Below, piece by piece: positions 41,192 through 52,033 of a stretch of 64,000 bases of DNA. The stretch is from Chitinibacter tainanensis DSM 15459 (lineage in GTDB: Bacteria; Pseudomonadota; Gammaproteobacteria; Burkholderiales; Chitinibacteraceae). The stretch spans positions 460,009-524,008 of the forward strand of contig NZ_KE386951.1 in NCBI RefSeq assembly GCF_000429785.1. The letters run 5' to 3'. The notes under the pieces were generated by a model. The model had not been told where the DNA came from. It was given only the letters and a program-made list of their open reading frames with translations, and searched no databases. The position numbers were made by a program, and so were the translations under genes. Positions within the stretch are counted from its first letter, which is position 1. Every line of letters begins with the position of its first letter.

Positions 41192-42031
41192 CTAGAGCAC
41201 GGGCGCGGCCTGCAGCTGCTCCCAGGTTTGGATCATCAGCTTTTTGCCCAAGCCCCAGCGATAGCCGCCCAGTGCCCCACTTTGCTGAATCACCCGATGG
41301 CAGGGAATGAGCAAGGCCACAGGATTGGCGCCGATGGCATTGCCCACGGCCCGCGCCGCCGTCGGGCGCCCCACGGCCGCCGCGATCTGCCCGTAGCTCG
41401 TGAGCGCCGCGGGCGGGATATTCAATAAAGCGCGCCACACCGCCAGCTGAAAATTGGTGCCGGCCACATGCAGCGACACCGGCCCTGCCGCGGCGGCATC
41501 TGCCGCGCCAAACATCGTGGCCACCACAGGCGCGGTGGCGGCTGGGTTTTCGCGGATGGTACTCAGCGGCCAGGCTTGCTGCAGCTCGGCCAGCAACGTG
41601 GCGGGGGAATGAAAATCCAGCAGCTCGGCGCGGCAGACCCCGCGCGGGGTTTGCGCTAGCCACAGCGGCCCAACCGGCGTGGCGTGCAGCCCATATTCGA
41701 TCACCAGCCCCGCGCCACGGCTTTTGTATTCGCCGGGCGTAACTGCGGCCAGCTGCACAAAATGATCATGCAGGCGCGAGCCACCACTCAGCCCCAGCAC
41801 ATGAGCGGTTTCCAGCACCGAGGCGGATTGATCGAGTAGCGCCTTGCCCCGCTCCAGCGTCAGCGCCTGCAAAAACCGCTTGGGCGTGGTGCCGGCCCAG
41901 CGGCAAAATAGCCGCTGAAAATGAAACGGGCTCAGGTGCACCGCGCTGGCCACGGCGGCAAGGCTAGGCTGCTCGTGCGCATGCGCCGCTAAATACTGCA
42001 TGGCCTGCGCCACGCGCTGGAAATCTGACAT
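41192..42031 (-). CDS. AraC-type regulator fused to methylated-DNA-protein-cysteine methyltransferase (Ada-like)
   Basis: A 279-residue protein. The N-terminal AraC domain (about 1-105: LAAVASAVHLSPFHFQRLFCRWAGTTPKRFLQALTLE) is joined to an O6-alkylguanine transferase domain (about 110-275) with the active-site PCHRVI (Cys about 244), followed by GALGGYRWGLGKKLMI. It lacks the N-terminal Zn-methyl-acceptor domain of Ada. It repairs alkylated DNA and may regulate an adaptive response. The upstream SDR is co-directional, 10 bp away. Confidence 0.92.
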   Translation of the reverse strand: MSDFQRVAQAMQYLAAHAHEQPSLAAVASAVHLSPFHFQRLFCRWAGTTPKRFLQALTLERGKALLDQSASVLETAHVLGLSGGSRLHDHFVQLAAVTPGEYKSRGAGLVIEYGLHATPVGPLWLAQTPRGVCRAELLDFHSPATLLAELQQAWPLSTIRENPAATAPVVATMFGAADAAAAGPVSLHVAGTNFQLAVWRALLNIPPAALTSYGQIAAAVGRPTAARAVGNAIGANPVALLIPCHRVIQQSGALGGYRWGLGKKLMIQTWEQLQAAPVL

Positions 42032-42041
42032 CTGCGCCCCC

Positions 42042-42806
42042 TTACACCCGCTGAATCGACACCCCACCATCCACCAACATGGCGGAGCCGGTGGTAAAGC
42101 TTGCCTCATCCGAGGCCAAATACAAAGCCGAACGGGCAATTTCGGCTGGCGTAGCCATGCGTTTGAGCGCATGCAGCTGCTGCACCAGCGCGATGGCTTC
42201 GGGCGTATTGGCAAATTCGCGGCCCGCCGGCGTATCGGTGCCGCCGGGGAGTAGCGCATTCACCCGAATCTGCTGCGCGCCAAATTCGCTGGCCAATACT
42301 TGCGTCAGGCCAATTAGCCCGGCTTTGCTGGCGGCATAGGCCGCCATGCCCGGCATACCGGCGGTATAGCCGACAAATGTCGACGTAAAAATCAGCGAGC
42401 CGCCCTGCCGCGCCGCCATCGCCGGCAGCTGATATTTGGTGGCCAGAAAAGCGCTGGTGAGGTTAGTGGCCAGTACCTGATTCCAATCCGCTAGGCTCAG
42501 CTGCGTGACCGGCCCCATTTCACCCAAAATGCCCGCATTATTAAAGGCGATATCCAGCCCACCATATTCATCCACCGCCCGCGCCACCAGCGCCTCTGCA
42601 AACGCTTCATCCCCCACATCGCCCACCAGCGCGCTCGCCTGGCCACCGGCGGCCCGAATTTGCGCCACCAAATCGTGCAAAGGTGCCGCTCGCCGCGCCG
42701 CCACCACCACTGCAGCCCCTTCGCGGGCAAACAGCGCTGCCGTGGCATGGCCAATGCCGCTGCTTGCCCCGGTGATAATCGCTACTTTATTGGCTAAACG
42801 CCCCAT
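42042..42806 (-). CDS. short-chain dehydrogenase/reductase
   Basis: A 254-residue classical SDR: GASSGIGHATA (residues 14-24), NNAG at about 89, catalytic Ser about 141 and Tyr-x-x-x-Lys (YAASK, about 155-159), and LPGGTDTPAG. It reduces or oxidises a small alcohol/ketone with NAD(P); substrate unknown. It ends 10 bp before the Ada-like gene and may be cotranscribed with it. Confidence 0.9.
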   Translation of the reverse strand: MGRLANKVAIITGASSGIGHATAALFAREGAAVVVAARRAAPLHDLVAQIRAAGGQASALVGDVGDEAFAEALVARAVDEYGGLDIAFNNAGILGEMGPVTQLSLADWNQVLATNLTSAFLATKYQLPAMAARQGGSLIFTSTFVGYTAGMPGMAAYAASKAGLIGLTQVLASEFGAQQIRVNALLPGGTDTPAGREFANTPEAIALVQQLHALKRMATPAEIARSALYLASDEASFTTGSAMLVDGGVSIQRV

Positions 42807-42946
42807 GGTGCTTCCCCTTATCAGATGAGGCTTAGGCTCATGCCTAAGCTGGGCTCATCCTACGGCGCCGCCCCCGTCATGCCGACCCGAATCTTGCGCA
42901 ATTGCAGGGGGATGTTGGCCGCGTGATGCCCTGCCATGATCATTAG

Positions 42947-42995
42947 GGGTATATCGCTCAACACATTATTTAATAATGGCTACAAGCCTATACCC
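42947..42995. repeat. 49-bp palindromic repeat, copy R13
   Basis: Perfect termini GGGTATA and TATACCC, 49 bp, with an AT-rich centre (ATTATTTAATAATGG). It lies upstream of the SDR gene, in the gap to the hydrolase at 43198. Confidence 0.85.
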
Positions 42996-43197
42996 AAGAG
43001 ATCAAATTGGGCTTAGCTGCATGGCGCTGCAACCGAATTGAAATGACGCAGATCTTTCTAAATCTGTATGATTGGCATTTATGCCGCGCGCATCAGCATG
43101 GCTTACCACCGGCCTAGGCTGGATGGCCGCAGTCACGCTGCAACGAAACGCCGCCCCGCACTCGCGGCCTCACCTTTGCTACTGGGAGTACACCCGT

Positions 43198-44274
43198 TTG
43201 CATTACAAATTACGTCGTCGACTTTGGCTAGCCTGCGCCTGCGCAGTTTTGCTCCTACTGGCGGTGCTGCTCTTGGCGCAGCGCCATGAGCTCCGCGCCC
43301 AGCAACAAGTTGAGCTCACCTTTCGCCAGCAGCAAAATCAGCTGGCCGGCACATTATTATTACCCGCCGGCCAGGGGCCTTTTCCGGTGGTGTTGCTGGT
43401 GCATGGCGATGGGCCGCAAACCCGTGGGCTAGACCGCTACACGCAGATCATCAACGCATTTTTGTCGGCGGGCATCGCGTGTTTTAGCTGGGACAAACCG
43501 GGCACCGGCCAATCTACGGGCGATTGGCTGCAGCAATCGATGGCCGATCGGGCGCAAGAAACGCAGGCTGCCATGCAAATGCTGGCCCAGCGCAAAGACA
43601 TTCAGCCGCAACACATTGGCGTGCTGGGGTTTTCCCAAGCCGGCTGGGTTTTACCCATCGTCGGCACGCAGCAACCCGCCCCCGCTTACCTCATCACCGT
43701 TGGGGCGGCGCTCGACTGGCAGGCGCAGGGGGTGTATTTCACCCAGCAACGCCTGCGCCGCGCGGGCCTTAGCGCGCCGGCCACGGCGCAAGCGCTGCAA
43801 TGGCAACACGCCGCGCCACAGCCTTCGCTCTCGCTCAGCTTTGCCGACTATCGCCAGCAATATCAGGCTTACATCGCCCAACACCCCGCCCCCGCTGGCG
43901 CCAATACCGAGCCGCTGAGCGCCGCGCGCTATCATTTCATCGCGCTCAATCGCCATGCCAATAGCCGCGAGCAGCTCAGCAACCTAGCAACGCCAATACT
44001 GGCGATTTGGGGCCAAGATGATTTGAATGTAGATGCCGCCGCAAACGCGCAGGCCTTTGCCGCCCTCCTGAAACCCCAAGCCCACCCGCAGCATCAAGTG
44101 GCCATCATCCCGCAGGCCGATCACACCATGCTGAATTCGGCCACCTACAGCATGCAACTACCCAGCGAATGGACATGGTGGATGACGCTACGCTATTTCA
44201 TCGCCGCCGAAGACGCCTTCGCGCCGGAGTTTCTACCGCTGATTGTGGAGTGGGCTAAAAGATATTCGCAGTAA
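43198..44274 (+). CDS. alpha/beta hydrolase, membrane-anchored
   Basis: A serine alpha/beta hydrolase with nucleophile motif GFSQAG (about residue 141). The oxyanion region is LLVHGDGPQTRG, and IIPQADHTML near the end supplies the catalytic His. The N-terminus is one membrane helix after a basic stretch (KLRRRLWLACACAVLLLLA). The start is uncertain: TTG 43198 has GGGAG nine bases upstream and places the helix at the N-terminus (358 residues); the frame opens further upstream to 43072. Substrate unknown. Confidence 0.8.
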   Translation: MHYKLRRRLWLACACAVLLLLAVLLLAQRHELRAQQQVELTFRQQQNQLAGTLLLPAGQGPFPVVLLVHGDGPQTRGLDRYTQIINAFLSAGIACFSWDKPGTGQSTGDWLQQSMADRAQETQAAMQMLAQRKDIQPQHIGVLGFSQAGWVLPIVGTQQPAPAYLITVGAALDWQAQGVYFTQQRLRRAGLSAPATAQALQWQHAAPQPSLSLSFADYRQQYQAYIAQHPAPAGANTEPLSAARYHFIALNRHANSREQLSNLATPILAIWGQDDLNVDAAANAQAFAALLKPQAHPQHQVAIIPQADHTMLNSATYSMQLPSEWTWWMTLRYFIAAEDAFAPEFLPLIVEWAKRYSQ

Positions 44275-44331
44275 GTGCGAGCCCTGCTCGAGTGACACCG
44301 CCCGCTGCGCGCCCCGAACCCAAGCAAAATT

Positions 44332-44356
44332 AAACCGAGCCTAACAGGCTCGGTTT
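44332..44356. terminator. bidirectional terminator
   Basis: AAACCGAGCC-TAACA-GGCTCGGTTT, a 10-bp perfect stem with A/T-rich outer ends, between two convergent genes (ends 44274 and 44379). It can end both transcripts. Confidence 0.75.
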
Positions 44357-44378
44357 ATCAAGACAGAATGCCAGCAAC

Positions 44379-45638
44379 TCAATACACCGCTGGGTAGCCT
44401 GTCCAATTGGGGGTAATGAAGTTAATCTGCCGCACATAAAACAAGCTCTGATAGGCGCGACCAAAACGGTTCGGTGTTTGCGTGGCAAAGTTCACCTCAC
44501 GGATACTTCTTTTGCCCACCTCGGCTCTGACCGCGGCATCCGTCGGGTAAGGCATGTAAACAAGCGCCCCCACCTGGTCTAATTCAAATTCCAAGCTACC
44601 GCTTAATACGATTTCATCGGGGCTATTGACTTTGCTGGCGGTGATATTGGTAGTGTGTATTTGCGTGCCATAGCGCTTGGCGAGCACGCTGCCGGTACTT
44701 TCCTGCAGGGTGGAACCTGCGGCAAAACCATGCAAGGCATGCGTAAGTACAATGGCCTTTTTCCCAGCAAATGGGCCATCCAGCAGCCAAAGTGCGTTGT
44801 TTCCCGCTTCATGGTCACGCGCATTGTAGTCCAGTACTTTTGGCGTATTCCACACATAACCCGCTGTTCCGCCCAAGCTATTCACTGCGCGGCACCAGAA
44901 GCCATCCGAGTCAAAGCGATATTGATTTGTAGCGGGGGCAGTACAAAACTCAGTTTTCACCAGCTCCAAAACCCGCTTAAATACCGCCAGATCGGCAGGC
45001 GCATCGGTGTATTCAGGGTTGGTTGTTACGCGTTGAGCGATAGTTTTGAAGGTGCTCCATTGCGGATCCAATAAAACCGCCGCATTGCGAGCCTGCAGCC
45101 GTGCTTCTAGCCGCGTAACAAAAAGCCCAGTTGACGCCACGCCTTCCATCATCACATCAATCCCGGCCAGCTCCATAGGCTTGGCGCCTGCTTGCGTCTG
45201 ATCGACATAGGCAAACATTTTTTGCCCATGGGCATCTCGCGAAAAGCCATAAAACGCGCGACCTGGTGCCGACACGGTGAAAGCCATTGATCGGTTCTGC
45301 TTGAGTTCATTCATATTGGCAACATCAAACATCCCACTTTCGATTAGCAGGACATCAAAGCCTTTGTTTTCATGCAGATACCGGATTAGGCGGGCATTTA
45401 AATCCATCACCTGAGCGACAACGTGTGAAGGCTCGGTGAGCACCACAATGCTTGAATCACCGACCGCTCGGCCAAAACTCGCCAAATCTGCATCAGTGAT
45501 GGCATCGATATCGCTCGTGGAAAAGGCTTGGGCCGTTTTTCTCAGATCACCCGTAGTTTCACTGCTGGAGCCACCATCACTCCCCCCACCACATGCGGTG
45601 AGTGTTAGCGCAAAAATGGCCGACAGAATCAATTTCAT
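44379..45638 (-). CDS. erythromycin-esterase-like lipoprotein
   Basis: A 419-residue protein with a lipoprotein signal (LTACGGG, Cys about 16) and a Ser/Gly-rich linker. The body matches the erythromycin-esterase fold: SSIVVLTEPSHVVAQ, RLIRYLHENKGFDVLLIESG, then ARDHEAGNNALWLL and KAIVLTHALHGFA. Family members hydrolyse macrolides or act on other lactones and phospholipids; activity here is unproven. Base composition is slightly lower in GC than neighbours. Confidence 0.8.
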   Translation of the reverse strand: MKLILSAIFALTLTACGGGSDGGSSSETTGDLRKTAQAFSTSDIDAITDADLASFGRAVGDSSIVVLTEPSHVVAQVMDLNARLIRYLHENKGFDVLLIESGMFDVANMNELKQNRSMAFTVSAPGRAFYGFSRDAHGQKMFAYVDQTQAGAKPMELAGIDVMMEGVASTGLFVTRLEARLQARNAAVLLDPQWSTFKTIAQRVTTNPEYTDAPADLAVFKRVLELVKTEFCTAPATNQYRFDSDGFWCRAVNSLGGTAGYVWNTPKVLDYNARDHEAGNNALWLLDGPFAGKKAIVLTHALHGFAAGSTLQESTGSVLAKRYGTQIHTTNITASKVNSPDEIVLSGSLEFELDQVGALVYMPYPTDAAVRAEVGKRSIREVNFATQTPNRFGRAYQSLFYVRQINFITPNWTGYPAVY

Positions 45639-45902
45639 TTGTAGTGAGGCCTAAAGTTGAAAATCCCAAAAATCTTACACCAAGCAACTTTATAATTACA
45701 AAAGCCAAACAAAACCTAACCAAAAGCGATACAAATGAAACAGAAAACGCAGACCAGATAAAAATATCTAATGATTCTCAGTTATTTGCAAAATGACGTT
45801 CAATAAAAAAGCCCCTTGCGGGGCTTTTTTAGCTTCAAACTGAAGTCCCATAAATCTAGAAAAGTGGGAAATATCTAGAAGTTAATGAGATCCTACAAAA
45901 CC
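45639..45902. other. AT-rich intergenic region before gyrB
   Basis: 264 bp between the esterase-like gene and the gyrB stop. It is strongly AT-rich and carries the gyrB terminator (45805-45830). No gene or repeat copy seen. It probably holds the promoter of the esterase-like gene. Confidence 0.4.
45805..45830 (-). terminator. terminator of gyrB
   Basis: AAAAAAGCCCC-TTGC-GGGGCTTTTTT has a 5-bp GC stem flanked by six As and six Ts, 73 bp after the gyrB stop. It works on both strands. Confidence 0.85.
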
Positions 45903-48326
<2,424 letters not shown>

Positions 48327-48361
48327 TCAGAATGCGGGGTGAAGACCAAAGGGCAAAATAC

Positions 48362-48381
48362 AAAGGGCGCAAGCGCCCTTT
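48362..48381 (-). terminator. weak terminator/attenuator between dnaN and gyrB
   Basis: AAAGGGCGC-AA-GCGCCCTTT is a perfect 9-bp dyad with a short loop. The minus-strand T-run is weak (TTTG), so partial termination or mRNA stability is more likely than full stop. Confidence 0.45.
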
Positions 48382-48399
48382 TGTAGCTTCACCAAACGA

Positions 48400-49506
48400 C
48401 TAAATGCGCATTGGCATGACGATGTATTTGAAGTGCTCGTTATCCGGGATAGTGACCAACACGCTGGAATTCACATCCCCGAAGTAGCAGTGCAGGGTTT
48501 CCACCGAAAGATTGGTTAATACATCCAGGAGGTATTGGATGTTAAAGCCCACATCCAGTGGCTCGTGGGCATATACCACCTCAAGCTCTTCTTGTGCTTC
48601 TTCCTGTTCATTGTTGTTGCACAGGATTTTCAGGCTACCTTCGGTCAGCACCAGACGTACGCCGCGGAATTTTTCATTCGACAGAATGGCTGCGCGCTGC
48701 ATTGCCGCCAGCAAGGCGGTGCGCTCGACTGACAACAGGCGCTGGTTGTTCACCGGAATGACCCGGTTGTAATCCGGGAATTTGCCATCCACCACTTTAC
48801 TGTGGATCACGATATTGCCAAAGGTAAATTTGACCTGATTGCCCGCGATGTCGATGGCGACTTCGTCATCCACATCGGCCAGCAGTTTGTAGAGCTCCAG
48901 AATGGTTTTGCGCGGCAAAATCACTTCGTTTTTATCAAACGAAGCGGTCAGCTCAGTTGAGGCAAAACCCAGACGGTGGCCATCGGTGGCGACCAATTTG
49001 AGCAGATTGCCCTCGGTCACCATAAACATGCCGTTCAGATAGTAACGGATATCCTGATGCGCCATGGCAAATTGCACCCGGCCCAGCAATGCTTTGAGCT
49101 GGCCTTGCGGCATCCGCACTGTGGCGCGGGTATTGTCATCCACCGCCAGCTGCGGGAAATCATTGGCCGGCAGCGTTTGCAGGGCAAAACGGCTCTTGCC
49201 AGCTTTAATGGTCAGACGGCCGTCGGCCTCTTCAAACGACACCACGGTTTTATCCGGAATAGCGCGCAGAATATCCGACAGCTTTTTCGCGGCCACGGTA
49301 ATGGCAAAGTCGCCCCCCGAAAAACCATCGCTTTGCGAGCTGCTGATCTGGATTTCCAGATCAGTGCCGGTAAACACCAGTTTGTCGCCGTCTTTTTTGA
49401 TCAGCACATTAGAGAGAATCGGCAAAGTATGGCGACGCTCCACAATCCCGGTCACGGTAGCCAGTGGTTTCAAGAGCGAATCGCGTTCAGCTTGCAGCAG
49501 TTGCAT
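48400..49506 (-). CDS. dnaN: DNA polymerase III beta sliding clamp
   Basis: A 368-residue clamp, the ring that tethers polymerase III to DNA. It shows the three-domain fold, starting MQLLQAERDSLLKPLATVTGIVERRHTLPILSNVLI, with FNIQYLLDVL in the third domain and the C-terminal HFKYIVMPMRI that contributes the partner-binding pocket. It follows dnaA by 105 bp, the usual order. Confidence 0.97.
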   Translation of the reverse strand: MQLLQAERDSLLKPLATVTGIVERRHTLPILSNVLIKKDGDKLVFTGTDLEIQISSSQSDGFSGGDFAITVAAKKLSDILRAIPDKTVVSFEEADGRLTIKAGKSRFALQTLPANDFPQLAVDDNTRATVRMPQGQLKALLGRVQFAMAHQDIRYYLNGMFMVTEGNLLKLVATDGHRLGFASTELTASFDKNEVILPRKTILELYKLLADVDDEVAIDIAGNQVKFTFGNIVIHSKVVDGKFPDYNRVIPVNNQRLLSVERTALLAAMQRAAILSNEKFRGVRLVLTEGSLKILCNNNEQEEAQEELEVVYAHEPLDVGFNIQYLLDVLTNLSVETLHCYFGDVNSSVLVTIPDNEHFKYIVMPMRI

Positions 49507-49611
49507 TTTCCCTCACCTAATCCAGTCAAATGGTTGAATAAATTAACACTCGATTCTACCCGATTTCAGGGCGGCTTTCAGATTGCGAAATACCCGCAGC
49601 AGGGTTTTCGT

Positions 49612-51033
49612 TCAGGAACGCAACATCTGCAGCAATACGCCGTATTGATGCGCCAATTCCTGATCCGTTTGGCGGAAATCCTGAATCGTTCGGCAGGCAT
49701 GCAGCACCGTGGTGTGATCACGGCCGCCAAAGGCGTCGCCAATCGCCGGCAAACTCATCTGCGTGAGCTCTTTGGTGAGCGCCATCGCCAATTGCCGCGG
49801 GCGCGCAATATCGCGCGTACGCTTTTTGCTGTGCATGTCGGCCACTTTGATTTTGTAAAAATCAGCGACCGTTTTCTGGATGTTTTCCACCGACACCTGC
49901 CGGCTACCCGAGGCCAGAATATCGCGCAGCGCTTCTTTGGCCGAATCGACCGTAATCGCCTGATTAGTAAAGCGCGCATAGGCCATCACCCGCTTGAGTG
50001 CGCCTTCCAGCTCACGCACATTCGAGCGGATGTTTTTGGCGATAAAGAAAGCCACCGTGGCATCGAGCTTGAAATGCTCGGCCTCGGCTTTTTTCATCAA
50101 AATCGCCACCCGCATTTCGGTTTCTGGCGGCTCGATCGGCACAATCAGCCCCCACGAGAAGCGACTAGTTAGCCGCTCTTGCAGGCCTTCGATTTCGCGG
50201 GGGATTTTGTCCGAGGTCAGGATGATCTGCTTGCCGCTTTCCAGCAGCGCATTAAAGAGATAGAAGAACTCTTCCTGCGTGCGGTCTTTGCCGACAAAGA
50301 ACTGAATATCATCCACCAGCAACACATCGAGCGAGTGGTAGTACTTTTTAAATTCGTCGAATGATTTGTGCTGGTAGGCTTTCACCACATCCTGCACATA
50401 TTTTTCCGCATGGATGTAGCGGATTTTGGCTTGTGGATTGTGCTGGTGTACAAAATTACCAATCGCCTGAATCAAGTGCGTTTTACCCAGGCCGACCCCA
50501 CCGTATACAAACAGCGGGTTGTAACTCACACCCGGGTTTTCCGCCACCTGCACGGCGGCGGCACGCGCCACCTGGTTGGCTTTACCTGTCACCAGCGTAT
50601 CAAAGGTATGGCTCGGGTTCAGGCGGGATAATTCATGATTGGAGCCCGCCGCATCAAAGCGCTTGGCGGGTTTGGGTTGCAATGCGGGCGCCGCGGCGGC
50701 AGCCACGGGCGCTTCTTCGGCCGCAGGCATGGCATCAGCCACTTTCGCCGCAGGCGCCACGGCGGCCACAGCAGGCGCGGGCGCAGCGCCCACGCGCAAT
50801 TCGATCGGCGGCGGCAAGCCTTCGCACACTTTCGCCGCGGCCATCTCGATCATACCCAGATAGCGATCACGAATAAATTGCAGGAAAATTTGATTGGGAA
50901 CGGCAATGACCAAGCTGCCATCAATCAGCTGCGCACTATTGGCCAGGGGCTTGATCCAGATATTGTACTGACTGGCAGCCAGACTCTGCTGCAACTCATT
51001 CAGGCAATGTGACCAAAGGGCTTCTGTTTGCAT
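49612..51033 (-). CDS. dnaA: chromosomal replication initiator DnaA
   Basis: A 473-residue DnaA. Domain I starts MQTEALWSHCLNELQQSL; domain II is an Ala/Pro-rich linker (about 85-130); the AAA+ domain III has GGVGLGKTHL (Walker A), VDDIQFF (Walker B) and sensor motifs; domain IV ends with the DNA-binding GGRDHTTVLHACRTI. Divergent from rpmH; the gap has a DnaA box for autoregulation or the origin. Confidence 0.97.
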   Translation of the reverse strand: MQTEALWSHCLNELQQSLAASQYNIWIKPLANSAQLIDGSLVIAVPNQIFLQFIRDRYLGMIEMAAAKVCEGLPPPIELRVGAAPAPAVAAVAPAAKVADAMPAAEEAPVAAAAAPALQPKPAKRFDAAGSNHELSRLNPSHTFDTLVTGKANQVARAAAVQVAENPGVSYNPLFVYGGVGLGKTHLIQAIGNFVHQHNPQAKIRYIHAEKYVQDVVKAYQHKSFDEFKKYYHSLDVLLVDDIQFFVGKDRTQEEFFYLFNALLESGKQIILTSDKIPREIEGLQERLTSRFSWGLIVPIEPPETEMRVAILMKKAEAEHFKLDATVAFFIAKNIRSNVRELEGALKRVMAYARFTNQAITVDSAKEALRDILASGSRQVSVENIQKTVADFYKIKVADMHSKKRTRDIARPRQLAMALTKELTQMSLPAIGDAFGGRDHTTVLHACRTIQDFRQTDQELAHQYGVLLQMLRS

Positions 51034-51158
51034 ACTTATGTTTTTGTTTGCCGTGGCGACACTTCACCCGCACTCACAGCCCAACAGGGCCAGCGCTCGC
51101 GAAAAAAGTGACAGGGGTTGAAACGGGAAGCGCCCCATTGTACCGCTTCATCCCAAAC

Positions 51159-51167
51159 TTATCCACA
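51159..51167 (+). promoter_or_regulatory. DnaA box
   Basis: TTATCCACA, an exact match to the consensus DnaA box, lies 126 bp upstream of the dnaA start. It is the only exact match in the gap. Confidence 0.75.
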
Positions 51168-51199
51168 GCCTTTACACCTTTGACCCGAAACATTTTATC

Positions 51200-51228
51200 T
51201 TGACAAAACAGACTGCACACTGATTAAA
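51200..51228 (+). promoter_or_regulatory. rpmH promoter
   Basis: TTGACA (51200-51205), a 17-bp spacer and ATTAAA (51223-51228) form a strong sigma-70 promoter 40 bp before rpmH. Confidence 0.75.
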
Positions 51229-51267
51229 TCGCGTGTTTACTGCACCTTTGTCTATCTAGGATTCATC

Positions 51268-51402
51268 ATGAAGCGTACTTTCCAACCTTCTGTAATCAAA
51301 CGCAAGCGTACTCACGGCTTTCGCGTTCGCATGAGCACTGTAGGTGGCCGTCGCGTCCTGAACGCACGCCGCGCTAAAGGCCGCAAAGTACTGTCTGCTT
51401 AA
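51268..51402 (+). CDS. rpmH: ribosomal protein L34
   Basis: The 44-residue L34: [20 protein letters not shown], then [16 protein letters not shown]. Highly basic and of exact usual length. It heads the rpmH-rnpA-yidD-yidC set. Confidence 0.98.
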   Translation: MKRTFQPSVIKRKRTHGFRVRMSTVGGRRVLNARRAKGRKVLSA

Positions 51403-51435
51403 GCCTTGCTTGAGTTTGCCAGCGCAGGCCACAGT

Positions 51436-51813
51436 ATGAGTAGCGTCCCTCGCTACCGCTTTACGCGCTCAGCGCGTCTACTAAAAACGGATGATTTTTC
51501 ATCCGTTTTTAGTTTGCGCGCTTCAGTGGGGAATGATTACTTCCAGCTGCTGGGCAAACCGAATGCAGGTCAGGCAGCCCGTCTGGGCCTGGTGGTCGGC
51601 AAAAAAACCGACAAACGGGCCGTGGGTCGCAACTACATCAAACGCACCATTCGAGAAACTTTCCGGTTAAATGCCACTCAGTTAGCCGGGCTGGATATCG
51701 TGGTGCGTTCGCGTAAGGCGTTCACTCGTCAGGAAGGCGCCGCCGCACGTGCAGCTTTATTGAGCTTGTTCAAGAAGATTCGCACATGTCGCGCCTTATC
51801 ATCGCACTCGTGA
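51436..51813 (+). CDS. rnpA: ribonuclease P protein component
   Basis: A 125-residue Rnp[34 protein letters not shown] and the RNA-binding RNR-like [14 protein letters not shown]. It assists the RNase P RNA in processing tRNA 5' ends. ATG 51436 is chosen; the frame opens at 51406 but lacks family sequence there. The coding sequence contains a 14-bp perfect hairpin (51481-51512). It overlaps yidD by 28 bases. Confidence 0.95.
   Translation: MSSVPRYRFTRSARLLKTDDFSSVFSLRASVGNDYFQLLGKPNAGQAARLGLVVGKKTDKRAVGRNYIKRTIRETFRLNATQLAGLDIVVRSRKAFTRQEGAAARAALLSLFKKIRTCRALSSHS
51481..51512 (+). other. 14-bp perfect hairpin inside rnpA
   Basis: CTAAAAACGGATGA-TTTT-TCATCCGTTTTTAG forms a 14-bp stem with a four-T loop and a T5 run in its right arm, beginning 45 bp inside rnpA. 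It looks like an attenuator or stability element overlapping the codons for [11 protein letters not shown]. Confidence 0.6.
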
Positions 51814-51995
51814 AACTTTACCAGCTGATGATCAGCCCCTTGCTGGGCCCGCGCTGCCGGTTTACCCCGACTTGCTCGCAGTACAGCATTGAAGCCATCC
51901 AGAAATACGGTGCCGCCAAGGGCAGTTATCTGACTGTCCGCCGCTTGTGTCGCTGCCATCCTTGGGGTGGCTGCGGGCATGATCCGGTACCCTAA
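51786..51995 (+). CDS. yidD: membrane protein insertion efficiency factor YidD
   Basis: A 69-residue Yid[32 protein letters not shown] and GGCGHDPVP at the end. It assists YidC-dependent membrane protein insertion. It overlaps the end of rnpA and precedes yidC, the standard order. Confidence 0.95.
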   Translation: MSRLIIALVKLYQLMISPLLGPRCRFTPTCSQYSIEAIQKYGAAKGSYLTVRRLCRCHPWGGCGHDPVP

Positions 51996-52033
51996 TCAAT
52001 AACCCCTGAGTGAGTGGGAGCTCGTCCGTCCAA

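Larger units (their letters stand above)
51034..51267. other. dnaA-rpmH divergent region, possible oriC
   Basis: A 234-bp gap where gene direction switches from leftward (dnaA, dnaN, gyrB) to rightward (rpmH, rnpA, yidC, mnmE), as expected for a replication origin. The right half is AT-rich. One consensus DnaA box is visible (51159-51167); I find no cluster of boxes, so it may be only the regulatory region. Confidence 0.4.

Noticed and set aside
48530-48578. AGGTAT to ATACCA at 49 bp inside dnaN
   Set aside because: Two end mismatches in conserved clamp sequence; within random expectation.
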